64,000 nt of DNA from Acanthopleura granulata (GCA_016165875.1 JABBOT010000080.1:4371205-4435204); one strand, 5' to 3'. Positions 34,570 to 46,379 are shown, counted from the first letter of the stretch. The notes: generated from the letters alone by a model not told the origin. Numbers and translations are program-made.

Positions 34570-36420
34570 CCCCGAGGACGCTAAACTTTTTTTCTATGTA
34601 AAAATGGTACTTGGAGACAATGCTAATCTAAACAAGAGCTATTGTCTAGAAAACTTCAGGCCATTGAGAAAAGTTAAGATGTACGTTTCATGTGATAAAC
34701 ATCAACATCTTCTGCTTTTCGTTCTGTCAATAAGCAGACACAAATGCCAGATAATAGAAAGCCTCCAGAGACAACGTTAAACTATTAAAAAGTATTCTCC
34801 AATCTACAAGCTCCCGAAAGAGCATTACAATGAAATCTTTCTTTCATAATTGGGAAATTGACATCTTGCAATATAGTTTTTCTGTCTGTAACTGGAGGCC
34901 TAGGCCAGATAACAATAATTCTTTTGAGACAACGCTAAGCTAATTAACGGTTGTTGTTTCTACACGAAAATAAAGAGCATTAAAATGAAGGTTTTATGAG
35001 CTGAACATCGACATCTTGCTATGTGTGTTTCTTACTAAGGCCAGACAAAAGAAGTTCTCAGAGACAATGGTAAACTAAACAAAGGTTATTGTCTACTGTA
35101 CAATAATTGAGAGCATTACAATGTATATTTCACGTGCAGGACACCGACATCCTGCTGTTTATTTTTCTGTCTTTAAAAAACATAAAAGACAGAAAACAAA
35201 AGTCTCCAGAGACAATGGTAAACTAGTCCTTGATTGTTATATGTTCTACAGAACTTCCTAAAGAGTTTTACAATGAATCCTTTATACGTTAGACAACTTC
35301 CTATGTATTTGTTTACATTACAGAGGACGTTTCACGTGTTCTATATTGACATCTGGCTGTGCATTTTCCTCTCTTTTTACACACAAGTTCAGATAACAAT
35401 GACTCTTTAGACACGGTGTTAAACTAATCAAGGGTTATTCTTTATTACACAAAAACTGAAAATAATTCGTTGAAACTTTTATTTGTTGAACAGCGACAGT
35501 TTCCTCTGTATTTGTGCGTCCTCAAAAAAGACAAAGGCAAGATGACATTAAGTCTCTAGAGACAATGCTGAACTAATCAAAGATTATTCTTTACTGTACA
35601 AAAGTTGACAGCAATACACTGAAACTTTTATTTGTTGGACAGCGACGACTTCCTATATATTTGTCTGTCCTTAAAGAAGTCCAAAGGCCAGATAACATTA
35701 TGTCTCTAGAGACAATGCTAAACTAACCAAGGTTTTTGTATAGCATACAAAGGTTGACAGCATTATGATCAACTGTGGGACATCGCCATCTTTTTATGTA
35801 ATTGTCGATATTTAAAGAAATACAAAGGATAACTAATAAATAGTCTTTAGATAGAATGATAAACGAATTAAGGACCATTCTCTCTTTTATAAGACTTGAT
35901 AGCATTACACTGAAACTTTGATACTTGAGAAATTGACATCTTGTCATGTATTTTTGTGTCCTTAAAGGGAGACAAAGACCAGATATCAATAAGTCCTCAT
36001 ATATAATCCTCAGATAGTCAACAGTTACTGTTACTGTACAGAAGTTCAGAGCCTTACGATGTAGGTTTTATGTGATGGCCATCAACATCTAGCTATAAGA
36101 TTTTCTGACTAAGGCAAGATAAAAAGGGTCCTTAGAGACAATTCCAAAATAATAAAGGGTTATTGTCTAGTGTACAAATGTTGACAGCATTAGGATCAAT
36201 CCTTCATATGTAGAACATCGACATCTTTTAATGTACTTGTCGACGTTTAGAGAAATACAAAGGCCAGCAAGGAAGAAGGCTTTAGACACGAAGGATCAAG
36301 GATTACTTACCTGGGACATTGACATCTTGCCATGTATTTTTTTTTTCGTTAAAGGGAGACAAAGACAGGATAAAACAAAAAAGTGTACGAAAATTAAGCG
36401 CCTTAAAATTTAGGTCTTGT
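34570..36420 (+). repeat. Degenerate tandem array, about 148 bp units
   Basis: About twelve diverged units. The core GTCTCTAGAGACAATGCTAAACTAA or a variant starts near 34612, 34770, 34922, 35061, 35206, 35404, 35553, 35702, 35848, 35991, 36131 and 36282. Within each unit the order is core, GGTTATTGTCTACTGTACAA, GTTGACAGCATTACAATGAA, GGACATCGACATCTTGCTAT, then GTATTTGTCTGTCCTTAAAG and AGACAAAGGCCAGATAACA. Spacing is 139-158 bp except one 198 bp step at 35206-35404, where an extra segment is inserted. No open frame runs through it, so it behaves as satellite-like DNA. Confidence 0.85.
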
Positions 36421-36960
36421 TTAAGGACAGACAAATACACGAGAAGTTGTTGATTTCAACAAATATACGTTTCAATGTGAAGAAATCAACTTTTGTAGAG
36501 TAGAGAATAAACCTAGTGCTTGGCACTATGTCTAAAGACTTATTGTTCTTTGCTCTGTGTTTCTATTTAAAGATAAATAAATACACATATCTAGGAAGTT
36601 GGTGATATCCAAGACACATGAAATTCTTTGAAATAAAGAGAATAAAGTTTAATTATTTAGCACTGTCTCTGGAGCTTCATTTTTATCTGACGTTTGAGTC
36701 GGCTTAAAGACAGAAAAAATAAACATGACGATGTGGTTGTCCACCACGTGAAAAATACATCCTAATTGTCTCAAGTTGTGTAGATTTGACAATAACCCTA
36801 GTTCAGTTCAGCATTATCTCTAAAGACGTATTTTTGTGTGACCTCTGCCTCTCTTGAAAACGACAAAATACATAGCAAAATGTGAATGAATCATGAAACA
36901 TGACAAGATCTGGATGAAACTATCTGGTCTTCGTCTCACTCTTTAAAGTTGGAAAAATGC
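36421..36960 (-). repeat. Inverted continuation of the tandem array
   Basis: Three units in reverse orientation to the array on the left. The reverse complement of the core appears as TTGGCACTATGTCTAAAGAC (36519), TTTAGCACTGTCTCTGGAGC (36657) and TTCAGCATTATCTCTAAAGA (36808), and AAGGACAGACAAATAC at 36424 is the reverse of GTATTTGTCTGTCCTT. Spacing is again about 138-152 bp. Confidence 0.7.
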
Positions 36961-39900
36961 ATGCACAGGGCATAAGACCAAAACTTTCAATTTTTAAACA
37001 GTACAAAGAACCTGTTTTATATGTTTGAAAAAGTGAAAATTGCAACTCATGGCCTTTAGCGTGAAAATTTACATCAAAAATTACAGTGTATTTTATTTAT
37101 TCCCCGATTTGTGATAATCAGAGAATGGCAGGCAGGATAGTTTGAATCATTCCGTAAATCTTAAACAAATATCTAAATATAACTCAACAATAGGAATCAG
37201 CAAGGCTTGTGTGTGATGAAATGATCTCCATGTAATGATAAAGTTTAAGTCTCAAAGGACCTTTCGCAACTAGATGCGAAATCGCCCTACGGCAGTGAGG
37301 TCGTAAGGTGTAATTCTTTATTAGGAAAAAGGTAGAAAAATCATTTGAATCTGAAATACAAATACTGTCTGACATACAGAGAAAATGGAGTGATGTGATT
37401 CATACTTTTTGTTTTATCAGAAGACAAACATAAGGTCAAACTTAGATTTCGCTTTTTTTAAGATGTTTTGTTGAGAGAAATCCCATTATAATAAAAATAC
37501 GATTACGTGAACCAAAATAATTTGCGCCTACTTGTCAAGCTAGAGGGTTCTAATCTACTGAGAATGTTGCTTGACACAATCATGTTCAGGTAAACGGAAA
37601 AAAATGAATCACTTTCTAGGGCCATTGGAACTCTGTGTTTACTAAAACAGTACATGGCTTGCAAATCGTTATTCTCATATTACAGAGGTAACTCACTAAC
37701 AATCCAGTTGATATCTGAGTGCTCGACTTCAAATTCTATCCTTTCTTACACTGATTTTAGAAACCTGAGTTGCGGACAAATTAATTTAACCGGAAAAGAG
37801 ACAATTATTTGTTTCCTCCTACTAGAACACTGGTCGTTGTCGTATGAGTGAAATATTCTTACGTACTATGTAAAACACCAATCAAATCAAATCAGATCAA
37901 ATTTGTCATTGTCCTGTTGACAAAGACTCGAGCCGATGTAGATGAGTAGCCAGATAAGTCTCTTCACTCGTTTCTTTTTAGGTTAAATGGGACGAGAAGC
38001 ACTCAAACAGTGATAATGAGCATACGCGTGGTAAGGCGTGCCTGTATTTATTCTCTAATTATTCATGTGCCCAAGAAACTTTACACACAGAGTACTGAGC
38101 TACCCCTGACCAAAATATTTAATATAATAAGATTCCATTCGCTGCCGTGATGATTACTGGAATTTGTTTCGGTTCTGTTGATAAAAGATATTAATCCAAG
38201 GCCCAGTCGATGAAAGCTTCGTTGCAAATTATAGCGGCAGTTAACTCAATTTACTAATCCGCGACACGTGACGAAAAACACGACAAGTAAAAAATTCAGT
38301 CGGGTGCACATCAAAGGTTGACCTACCTTTAATGAGGCTTTGTAGTCACGGGAGATTCGAGCTGATCGTTACTTGTACAACTTCAAGAGAGATAAACGGA
38401 GCCAATAATTCTCCCGACTGCCTCCCGCAAAGGTTTTTGTAAGAAGGCCAACACATGAGTAATAAGCAGTTGTCTTGGGTCTGGTCAAAGACACCACATA
38501 ATCTAAATCACACAAACGTGCCTATAGTTATCTACACGAATAGAAACTCAAGGAATAGTGCAGCGTCAAGTCTTATTCTTGCATGCTGTAGTTGGAATGT
38601 ATGTTGTATGAATGCTAGATTGTGGCGACAATTCTGCCCTTGAGTAAATTGGTTTGCACTCGTCGGAACGTTCCTTATCTCGCGCTGGCAATTCCTGATA
38701 TCCCGTTCCACGACATACACTGTCTGTATTATACTGTATATTGAAAGTGAGACTTGATATACAACTTCACACGGTGTACAACACCCATAAAATAAATAAA
38801 TAAATGTAACTTCACCAGGACGTGTTTGCGTTTGCATTCGGTTTCACCTATTCTGGGCAAAATCAAGCCGCTTCTTGTTCCTGTTCTGGACTTTAACTGT
38901 TTTTCCAGACTTCTCCAAAACGTTGTGTCCTGAACAGTTGAATTAGTGTGTGGTCCCACCATGACATGGTATATATCAAATGCGAGTGGTTGGCTCCTTT
39001 GTCCTATTCATTTTGAACAAAAATATAACCCTTTGGACCTGTTGTAATGTTGTAATTTTCTGAACTTTGTTCCAAACAGTTGGTTATTCTGAATTGAAGA
39101 TTTACATCAATTAACCCAGACAAGCTACAGGCCAAGTTTGAGTTTTCTGTTCATTCATCCATTTTGAGCCAAATTATGGCAGTTTATTGAACACTTTGGT
39201 ATAACTATTGTTCTGATGGTGGAAACTGGTAGGGCATATGTAGTGCGAAACTAATGATTCCTGAGAATTTTTGTTGCCATAAATAAGGAGTTTTGCCCCA
39301 AATGAACAAATACAGTTAATGAAATGACTTTCCAGCCCGCCTGCAACATTCTTTGTCATGAATAACAAACCGAGAGACTAGACCAGCCTTACATCACGAA
39401 TTTGCTTTTTCATGCGTTCATTTTCATTTCTTAAATCGTTTGTCTCTCTCATTTCTCTGATGCCGCTCAGTTAATTAGTAATCGAACTCTGGTGCGACCC
39501 ACATAAGTCATCTAAGTAGTCATTAGTAGCTGAATGAACTATTTCACAGCATTAACGTCGGAGTGGAGTAAAACAGATAAAAGGCAGTATTTTTTGTAAC
39601 TTAAAGCTTTTAATTTATTACCTCCCTTCTCAGTAGCATACAAATCCAGATGTTAGACAGGGTTAAGTCAACAGAAACAGACCTCGCCCATTTAAAATTC
39701 AATTCAGATGAATCTAGAAGATTTAGAAGGGGTCAAAGCTTTGAAATGTCCACATTCACTAATAATTTGTGTACAAATACCACGTAAAATATTCTGAAAT
39801 TAAGAATACTGGTGTGGTTGTAGCGTTTTTTTAGGTTTAATACATAAGGCCATGCATATTGCCGTCGTAGTTCGCCGATACACTTGCATGACAGGACAAT

Positions 39901-40291
39901 GATCATCATTTCTAATCCTCGTTTATTCTTGACCAGAAAAAGCTTTTCGGCGAATTCCAACACGCCTAGTGACTTTCAATCGCTTGTGTCTCAGTGATTT
40001 TATCGACATGGATTATAAGAAGATATGGAATATTAATCAGTTGCAATGGTACAACCAACTTCCAATGAATCGTCTCGTTTGCTTTGGGCGTACTGATGAT
40101 TATAAATATAGAAATCACTAGAAATCGGAAATCATTTCTTCTTAAGACTACCTCTGTACCGGAAACAACGGATACTTAACTTCTCAAGAGGTTGGCAATC
40201 CCAAGTAAGTATTTATCTGCATCATCACCATGATTACGACAATTATAGGCAAAGAAGAGGTTTTACTGGCTTTACAATGGGTTTTTCGTAA
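36961..40291. other. No gene recognised; one SINE tail
   Basis: Apart from the SINE tail at 37825-37895 I see nothing with support. A 58 bp open stretch at 40147-40204 lies between an acceptor-like CTTCTTAAG and a GTAAGT donor, which chance alone could give. Confidence 0.4.
37825..37895 (+). mobile_element. SINE type 1 tail
   Basis: CACTGGTCGTTGTCGTATGA, GTGAAATATTCTTACGTACT and GTAAAACACCAATCAAATCA, with an unusual (AATCA)n end in place of AAAT repeats. Confidence 0.7.
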
Positions 40292-40419
40292 CTAGTAGAT
40301 GACACCATCATCGATAGCAAATGAAGGCGGTCTCTCTATTCGGATGGAATAGTTCTTTTCCAGACCACCTTTCGTTCCTAACCACCCGGAGAGGGCTACA
40401 GCCTTTCCAAGACCGGCGT
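40292..40419 (-). CDS. Candidate terminal exon, unknown protein
   Basis: On the minus strand a CTTTTCTTTACAG acceptor is followed by 41 coding-like codons and TAG. The frame is Gly-rich, then basic (for example GLGKAVALSGWLGTKGGLE, ending SFAIDDGVIY). GC content is well above the flanks. About 300 bp further upstream on the same strand, 40670-40733, a similar ending occurs (EFEIDSGVILES then TGA), which could be a duplicated or alternative last exon. Upstream exons were not found and no family is recognised. Confidence 0.35.
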
Positions 40420-40879
40420 CTGTAAAGAAAAGTTAGGCCAGTATTCACAATAGTGAAAATGAACCATAAAACACGCTCTCTGACAGGGTATCAATAGCAT
40501 GTTGATTTAACGTGATTGCTTCTGTTTTTGTAAACATAGAAATGCACATGCTCAAGGGAAAATCTTCGGCTGTTTATTATGAAGTATAATTTCGTTTTAT
40601 CTGTTCTGAAAATATGACTCAATATCCACCTGATGATCCAACAGTGAAATTTCCCAGGTCATGAACCCATCATGACTCTAGGATGACACCGCTGTCTATC
40701 TCAAACTCTTCTGACACAGTACGGCGGAATGCTTGATTTTAATAGCAGTTTTAGTTTCTGTGAAACTTTGAATATATATATGCATATTTTGAAATATTTA
40801 CTACAATAATTTTCAAACTCGGCAAATGAAAATATAACATGATATTAGGCCTAATATATTGATTCGTCTAATAAGGCTA

Positions 40880-41150
40880 CTTACGAATACCTAATTCTGC
40901 GTACTAGGGGATGTATATAAGACGCTGTTACCGAAGCATTTACTTGAACCGTTAGATAAAACCACAACTGAGTAAGCTGACAAGAGAGAGGATTTCATCG
41001 GTTGTAGATATATGTAGACATGTTATGACAACACAGCATTTTGAGTAATTCTAGACTAGTAAGATCTGGTGTATTGCATTTAACATCACTGCATTTCGCT
41101 GCTCTGGTTTTACTCTCGATGCTACCAATGTCAGTTTTCTGTGCTGTGCG
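40880..41150. repeat. Dispersed repeat family B, copy 4
   Basis: CTAATTCTGCGTACTAGGGG, TTTACTTGAACCGTTAGA, GACAACACAGCATTTTGAGT, AATTCTAGACTAGTAAGATC, GTATTGCATTTAACATCACT and CGCTGCTCTGGTTTTACTC match the other copies, in the order of the downstream unit. Confidence 0.55.
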
Positions 41151-41199
41151 ATGCATGTATATCAGTACTATAACAATATTAGTTTTTGGTAAAACCTGG

Positions 41200-41290
41200 A
41201 AAATATTTTTACTGATGTGTTACGCCGTACTCAAGAATATTTCACTTATCCATCGGTGGCCAGTATTGTGGGAGGAAACCGGCTTCCACA
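41200..41290 (-). mobile_element. SINE type 1 tail fragment
   Basis: CTGATGTGTTACGCCGTACT, CAAGAATATTTCACTTATCC and a GGTGGCCAGTATTGTGGGAG stretch are the minus-strand 3' end of the SINE. The terminal AAAT run is missing. Confidence 0.75.
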
Positions 41291-41811
41291 GAAAGATACA
41301 CAGACACAGAAAAATACAGCATGGGACGGCGAATGAGTGATGGATATATTTTTATAATTTTTTTCTTAGAAATACTATAAAAATGTATTTTGAACTTGCC
41401 AAAATAAAGAGACGTTTTGCTGTGTAGTGTTAAATAGTAAACAATTGTTTGACAGATTTATTCCTCTACCTGTCGTGGTAGGTATTAGGTTTTAAATCAC
41501 GAAGTTTCCATATCCATGCTTAAGGACAAGTGGATAAATGCATGGAAATAAGTAAGTTACTCCTGTATGAATGTAACAAGGCATTCTAGTTTAGGCTATA
41601 TAGCAGTCGAATGTCCGGTTAACTAGGCGTGTGTGAGGGGTCAAATTAACTTTCGTTCAGGAATTATAAAAATAAATAATTCTTCATTATTATACAGCTG
41701 CTTCTTCCTAATCATTTCGTAATTAACATTAACCGAAGTTTCAATGTTTGGTTAAATCGGGGTAAAACAAATGAAAATTACCATTTTGTTACAGGTAATA
41801 TACTAATACAT

Positions 41812-41970
41812 TCATGACTGTGTCACTCGTGCGACTGTGTCTCAACTGAAACCACTGTCCTGCGTGAGTTGAGCATGATTTTGCAGCCTTGCTTCCTAGA
41901 TGGCTCTCCCGGTTACTTCGGTCATTGTAAATACGGACATTTTCTTACAGACTGTGTGTTCCACTGAACA
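41812..41970. repeat. Dispersed repeat family D, copy 1
   Basis: TGTGTCACTCGTGCG, then a GTGAG-TGAGCA segment, a GCTCTCCCGGTTACTTCGGT segment and ATTGTAAATACGGACATTTTC match the order of 62580-62740 (TCTGTCACTCGTGCGG, TACCTCGGCTGTTTAAAATA). Similarity is patchy, so the family is tentative. Confidence 0.35.
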
Positions 41971-44017
41971 ACCGAATCGCAAAGATTATTTACAGGTTTT
42001 GTTAATTCATTTATTGATATAGAAAATTCATTCATCGATATCGAGAATTTTCCAGTAAATCTTATATAGTTTAAATTTGCTTATAAACTCGCTTAAGGCA
42101 TTAATTAATTTATAGCTAACACCGTATACGTAAAATGTTTCGCTAATAGGGATATGTAGATAGGTAGATATGTGTGGGGTAATCCGGACCAGCCGGACCC
42201 TGCCTTCTTTAAGTTGCTGAAGAACCAGGAGAGACAACAACTGATCTCTAGTTAGCAGAAGGACATAAGCGACAGTAACAAATGCCATGGTACCCCTTGG
42301 AGCCGAAGTATTAAGAATATTATGGTTAAGAATTATTATATGGAATCGTTTGTGTTAAAATGTATTTGTACACAAGTGTTTGAAACTTGCAACGTTTGGC
42401 TTGCCGTAAATGACAGCATTATAGAGTTACATATCTTAATATTTATACCTGGGGATGTCATGTATTTCCACACTTTCTTTATAAGATCATACCCATTCTG
42501 CAACATTTATAGGGATGTACTTTGTGCAAACAAGGTCAACATACAAGTCCCCCCCCCCAAGAAAAAATAAAAAAAAATAAAAACAATCAAAAAACAAACA
42601 AACAAACTGCCCGCATGAGAATAATCATGTCCGGCTGGCTTCTATATTCACGGTTCAGAGCTGTTCACGGCCTTGTGATAAATCAACACTTAATTCTTTT
42701 TCCGTGTCAGTAACTGACTTGAAACAAAGTTTCTTGGGCTGCCCACAGTTGTAATCGTTATGGTTGATGGCAAAGCCTGAGAAAAAGCTTTATAACTTTC
42801 ACCCCCCCCCCCCTCATATTTATCTGAAAAGTCATTTTGGATTATTGGGTCGGTAAAACTTCATTGTTAAATACTTTATTCCCAGAGCCCTGAATAAAAT
42901 CCTTGCATCAGTCTCCACTGTAACCAGACTGACGACAGAGTTTGTGTAATTCAGTCCGGCCCCTTCAGTGCTTCCGTGTCATTTAAATGCCTTAGGCGAG
43001 TTTTATATTCCATCTTCAATTCTTTCAGTCTAATGTAAAGTAACAGTTTTACTTCCCAACCATCACTCTCAGCTGTTGTCTGCAGTACGATGTGTGTTAA
43101 TTATCAAACTCGACTAAATTCGATTACAATTACACCTGTAAAAGCATACAACGGTTTGTTAAAATACCCATTTTCAGACAGAAGCAGGCACATCAGCTGC
43201 GTAAATAGTAGACCGACATACAGCGATTTACATTTATTTGTAACAGATTAAACGAACTGATACGTCCATCGATACATTATACCGAAGACAGCCAGCATTT
43301 TGTGACAAAGATGACTGTTACACTGACGATTATAATAGTTAGCTTAATGATAGATATAAATTATTTGCCTGTATGACTCTGTGTGGATGGGCTGACAGCT
43401 ATTTGCGCTCAGAAGCTCGCCCCTTCCCGGAGCGCCAGGATTCGTCAAGGCAGAGCCATACAACAAAATATCATAATTATATAACCCACATATACACTCA
43501 AAATAATAGGTGTCAGCTCTCAAGAAAGTGTGTAAATTCTTCATTTCGAAATCCCCTATACCCGAAGTAATTTACAACATAACATCGTTGGAACTGGACG
43601 GTAGGTATATAATTATGATTACTGTAACGATTATAGTTAGAATAGTTATCGTAACGATTATTGTTACACTAACGATGGTAGTTAGTATAATCATAGTTAC
43701 GATTATACGATTCGTGTGACATTATTACGGTAATATCATTACTTATCAGTAAGTAAATAAATACAAAAATACCCTAGTCAGTTTTGGAAATGCCCAAACT
43801 CAATCAAAAGGACAATGCCAGTCGGGTTTAACTTATCACTAAAAGTTGAGATTTGGTATGAGTTCAAGTTTGTATGCTTCAAACAGTGATGCAGTGGACA
43901 AAATAAAGTCAGAGTTACAGTCCAACTTTATTTAACAAGACGATGGATGCTTTGGCAAGTCAGAAGTGGACAATGTATACTTACAACTCTTAAAACCAAA
44001 CTTCTCTGTTTGTTTAT
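41971..44017. other. No gene recognised; low-complexity tracts
   Basis: It holds a C/A-rich run at 42549-42606, a run of C near 42800, and an AACGATTA-rich segment at 43610-43720. The minus-strand frame 42028-42288 begins with a hydrophobic stretch but lacks a usable donor, and that at 43344-43544 has no support. Confidence 0.4.
43610..43720. repeat. GTAACGATTA-type short repeats, both orientations
   Basis: TAACGATTAT, TAGTTAGAAT, GTAACGATTATTGTTAC, ACTAACGATGGTAGTTAGT and GTTACGATTAT alternate between a motif and its reverse complement. The result is a series of small inverted repeats about 110 bp long. Confidence 0.5.
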
Positions 44018-44185
44018 CTACCTATTTATTTATTTATTTATTTATTTGACGGGTGTTTTGCGCCGTATTCAAAAATATTTCACTTATACAGCAGACCTTC
44101 CCACTTAGGACCGGAGGGGAAGCCAGCATGACCTGGGCTTGAGCTCACAGCGAGTTCCCTCGGTCATTACACTCCCTCGGCCTTG
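44018..44185 (-). mobile_element. SINE type 1 with internal deletion
   Basis: The tail (TTTATTTATTTATTTGACGG, GTTTTGCGCCGTATTCAAAA, ATATTTCACTTATAC) is joined directly to the upstream part (GACCTTCCCACTTAGGACCG, GAGGGGAAGCCAGCATGACC). About 90 bp of the body, including the CCTCCCACCATAATGC segment, is missing. It lies about 160 bp before the GPCR exon. Confidence 0.75.
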
Positions 44186-44344
44186 GAGGCCGCCAAACAC
44201 CCCTAGTTTTAATACAAAACTAAGGAGACTCGAGACGACCTTTCCCAGTTATAATCATGACAAATGGACAGATGACACTGCAACTTGTGGTTCCGGTTTT
44301 TTTTTTTTTTTCTCTTCTTCTTCTACCCTCTATTACAGGACAAA

Positions 44345-45619
44345 ATGACGTTCCGGTTACTGGTTGTCCTGTGTATCACAGTTTTGATCACTGCGCCGAT
44401 ATCTGCATCCAGCATCACCACGAGTCACATGACCCAGGCAGACCTACCAGAGGACGCGGTCTTTGGAAATGTGACAAGAGACGGAAGCTATTATCAAGAC
44501 AGTCTGGAACTAGACAGTGGTGACCAGAATGTAGACGAGATGCCTGCTGCGGATGACAAGACACAGAAGGTGTTTAGGACTGTACAATCCCGTGTATACC
44601 GATTTTACATCCCGGCGTGTACTCTCTGTGGCGCTTTTAGCTGTGTAACGATGATATTAGTGCTCCGGAAAAACAATCTCAAATCCAGTGCCGAGGTATA
44701 CATTATGGGCACTGCCTTGGCAAATCTGATTTATGTCTTAAACTATATACCTCTTGACGCTAATCACTTTTAGACTGTTAAAGAAAATCGCCACTGGCAG
44801 TCATTTTATACTTATTATGTGGCGTTCTTGTTTCCTGTTTCATACGTTGTCATGGCAGCAAACGCATGGATTGTCATGGCCTTTGCTTTGGAACGTCTAT
44901 TGGCCATTCTGTACCCTTTTAAAGCGCGAATTATCTGCAGCAGATCTCGCGCCGTGAAGGTTATTGTCTGCATTTTTATAGCAGCGTTTCTCACAAACGG
45001 AACAGCATTTTTTACAAGAGGAGTAAGGGTGGACATCGATCCGCTCACAAATGAAACTATGCACAGATGGTATTACACAGAGTTTAGTAGAAATCAGTTA
45101 GTTACTAGAATACAGTATTGTTTTTACGCAATAGCAGCTGTTATTGTACCAGTGATATTGTTGGGCGTTTTTAATATCGCCATTTTAGTCAACCTTCGCA
45201 TAGTGCGTAGAAAACAACTTGGTCTGAAGGCAGGCATGGCCGATTCAGGCGACAACTGGGATGTCCAAATCGAGCGCGTTCTCGTTGCTTACATGTCCGC
45301 GTTTTTCGTCTGCAATATCATGTTGACTACAACGGTAGGAAGCGTCGCCATCCACGGCTTTGATGTTTTGCGAAAGTCTAGCTTAGAGTATCAAATCCGG
45401 CTGCTAATGTCAAGGATGTTTTATATTCTCACTCCCTCGATCAATTTCATTGTCTACGTGTGTTGTAGTAGGGTGTATCGCGAAACTGTTAAGACCTACC
45501 TCTGCAGCCTGGCGTGTTCTGGTAAGGAATCCCCACCAGTGAGCTCGAAGAGTCCCTCTGTAAGTGACCGCGTCTATACCAGTACCGCTGAAGTACAAAA
45601 TACAGAGGCCTACAATTAG
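44345..45619 (+). CDS. Class A neuropeptide-type GPCR with one in-frame stop
   Basis: A seven-helix receptor in one exon that starts after a long pyrimidine tract and TTACAG; only GACAAA precedes the ATG. Without the stop it would be 424 codons. Residues 1-20 look like a signal peptide, unusual for class A; then an acidic N-terminus (NVT glycosylation site), TM1 about 87-107, TM2 117-137, TM3 158-182, and TM4-TM7 to about 385. ERLLAILYPFKA replaces DRY, and SINFIVYVCCSRVYRE replaces NPxxY, as in FMRFamide-receptor-like families. TM2 has Asn for the usual Asp. The TM3/loop 2 cysteines and the TM6 CWxP motif are missing. Codon 143 (44771-44773), in loop 1, is TAG; both halves share one frame. 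Alternatives are a recent pseudogene, a null allele or a base error. The ligand is unknown. Confidence 0.85.
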
Positions 45620-45654
45620 CCGATGGTTGTGCATGGCTTGAACCCTTCATAATG

Positions 45655-45735
45655 CACGCTGCCGCCATATAAGTGAAATATTCTCGTTTGCTGCGTAAAA
45701 CTCCAATGAAATAAATAAATTAAATAAATCAATAA
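45655..45735 (+). mobile_element. SINE type 1 tail
   Basis: GCTGCCGCCATATAAGTGAA, ATATTCTCGTTTGCTGCGTA and AAACTCCAATGAAATAAATA. It starts about 35 bp after the GPCR stop codon, so its AATAAA repeats may provide the gene's polyadenylation signals. Confidence 0.75.
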
Positions 45736-45969
45736 GAATAAAATAGGAATTGATTGATTATTGTTATAACGGCGTGTTTACCATAGTAACCAGTCTATTA
45801 GTTAGCAAAGAATTTTCAGCTTTGCAAGTGGCTGTATTATACACCGCCTCAGAGGTTGTTCTACATATTTAGTGTTGTGTTTAGTCTAGTATCAGTCACA
45901 CATGTTGCAACACTTGCTCTGTGTCATTGTATGTGCTTAATATATTTCATGGTATTAATTCTGTATATT

Positions 45970-46080
45970 ATGAGAAAATCAGCAAGAGCTGGATTTGAAC
46001 TCACAGCGGCTGCATTGGCGGGAGAATTCTGGGTCATTACACTGCACTAGCGCGCTAACCAACTGAGTCACGGAAACCAC
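45970..46080 (-). mobile_element. SINE type 1 head
   Basis: On the minus strand: GGTTTCCGTGACTCAGTTGG then TTAGCGCGC (A-box side), TGTAATGACCCAGAATTCTC, and GTGAGTTCAAATCCAGCTCT (B-box side). This is one of the clearest tRNA-like heads in the window. Body and tail are missing. Confidence 0.8.
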
Positions 46081-46379
46081 CAATTATCATGTACATGTAA
46101 GACCAAACTCAGATGAACATTATCTAACTGTATTCTCAACAATAACGATGTTGTTCTGTGTTCAATGTTGACTTAATTCCAGTATATTTTCAAACCTTAA
46201 CGTGTTTCATTTTATCTATTAATGCTTTCAACATATTATCCCGGTGTTACTTTGTAAGATTTGGTTTGTCAACGGTTGTATGTAAATGGAGGATTTGTAT
46301 GTAGAATAAATAACAAGATAATACCTAAAGGTGCTAAATGTGGCTTGTGTTTTCCACAACAGGTTAGCTAACTTCGACA

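Noticed and set aside
34570..36960. Regularly spaced repeats, considered as a CRISPR-like array
   Set aside because: The whole unit of about 148 bp is repeated and diverged, with no unique spacers, and the DNA is clearly animal.
40147..40204. 58 bp plus-strand stretch between an acceptor-like site and GTAAGT
   Set aside because: Too short to separate from chance; no neighbouring exon of matching phase was found.
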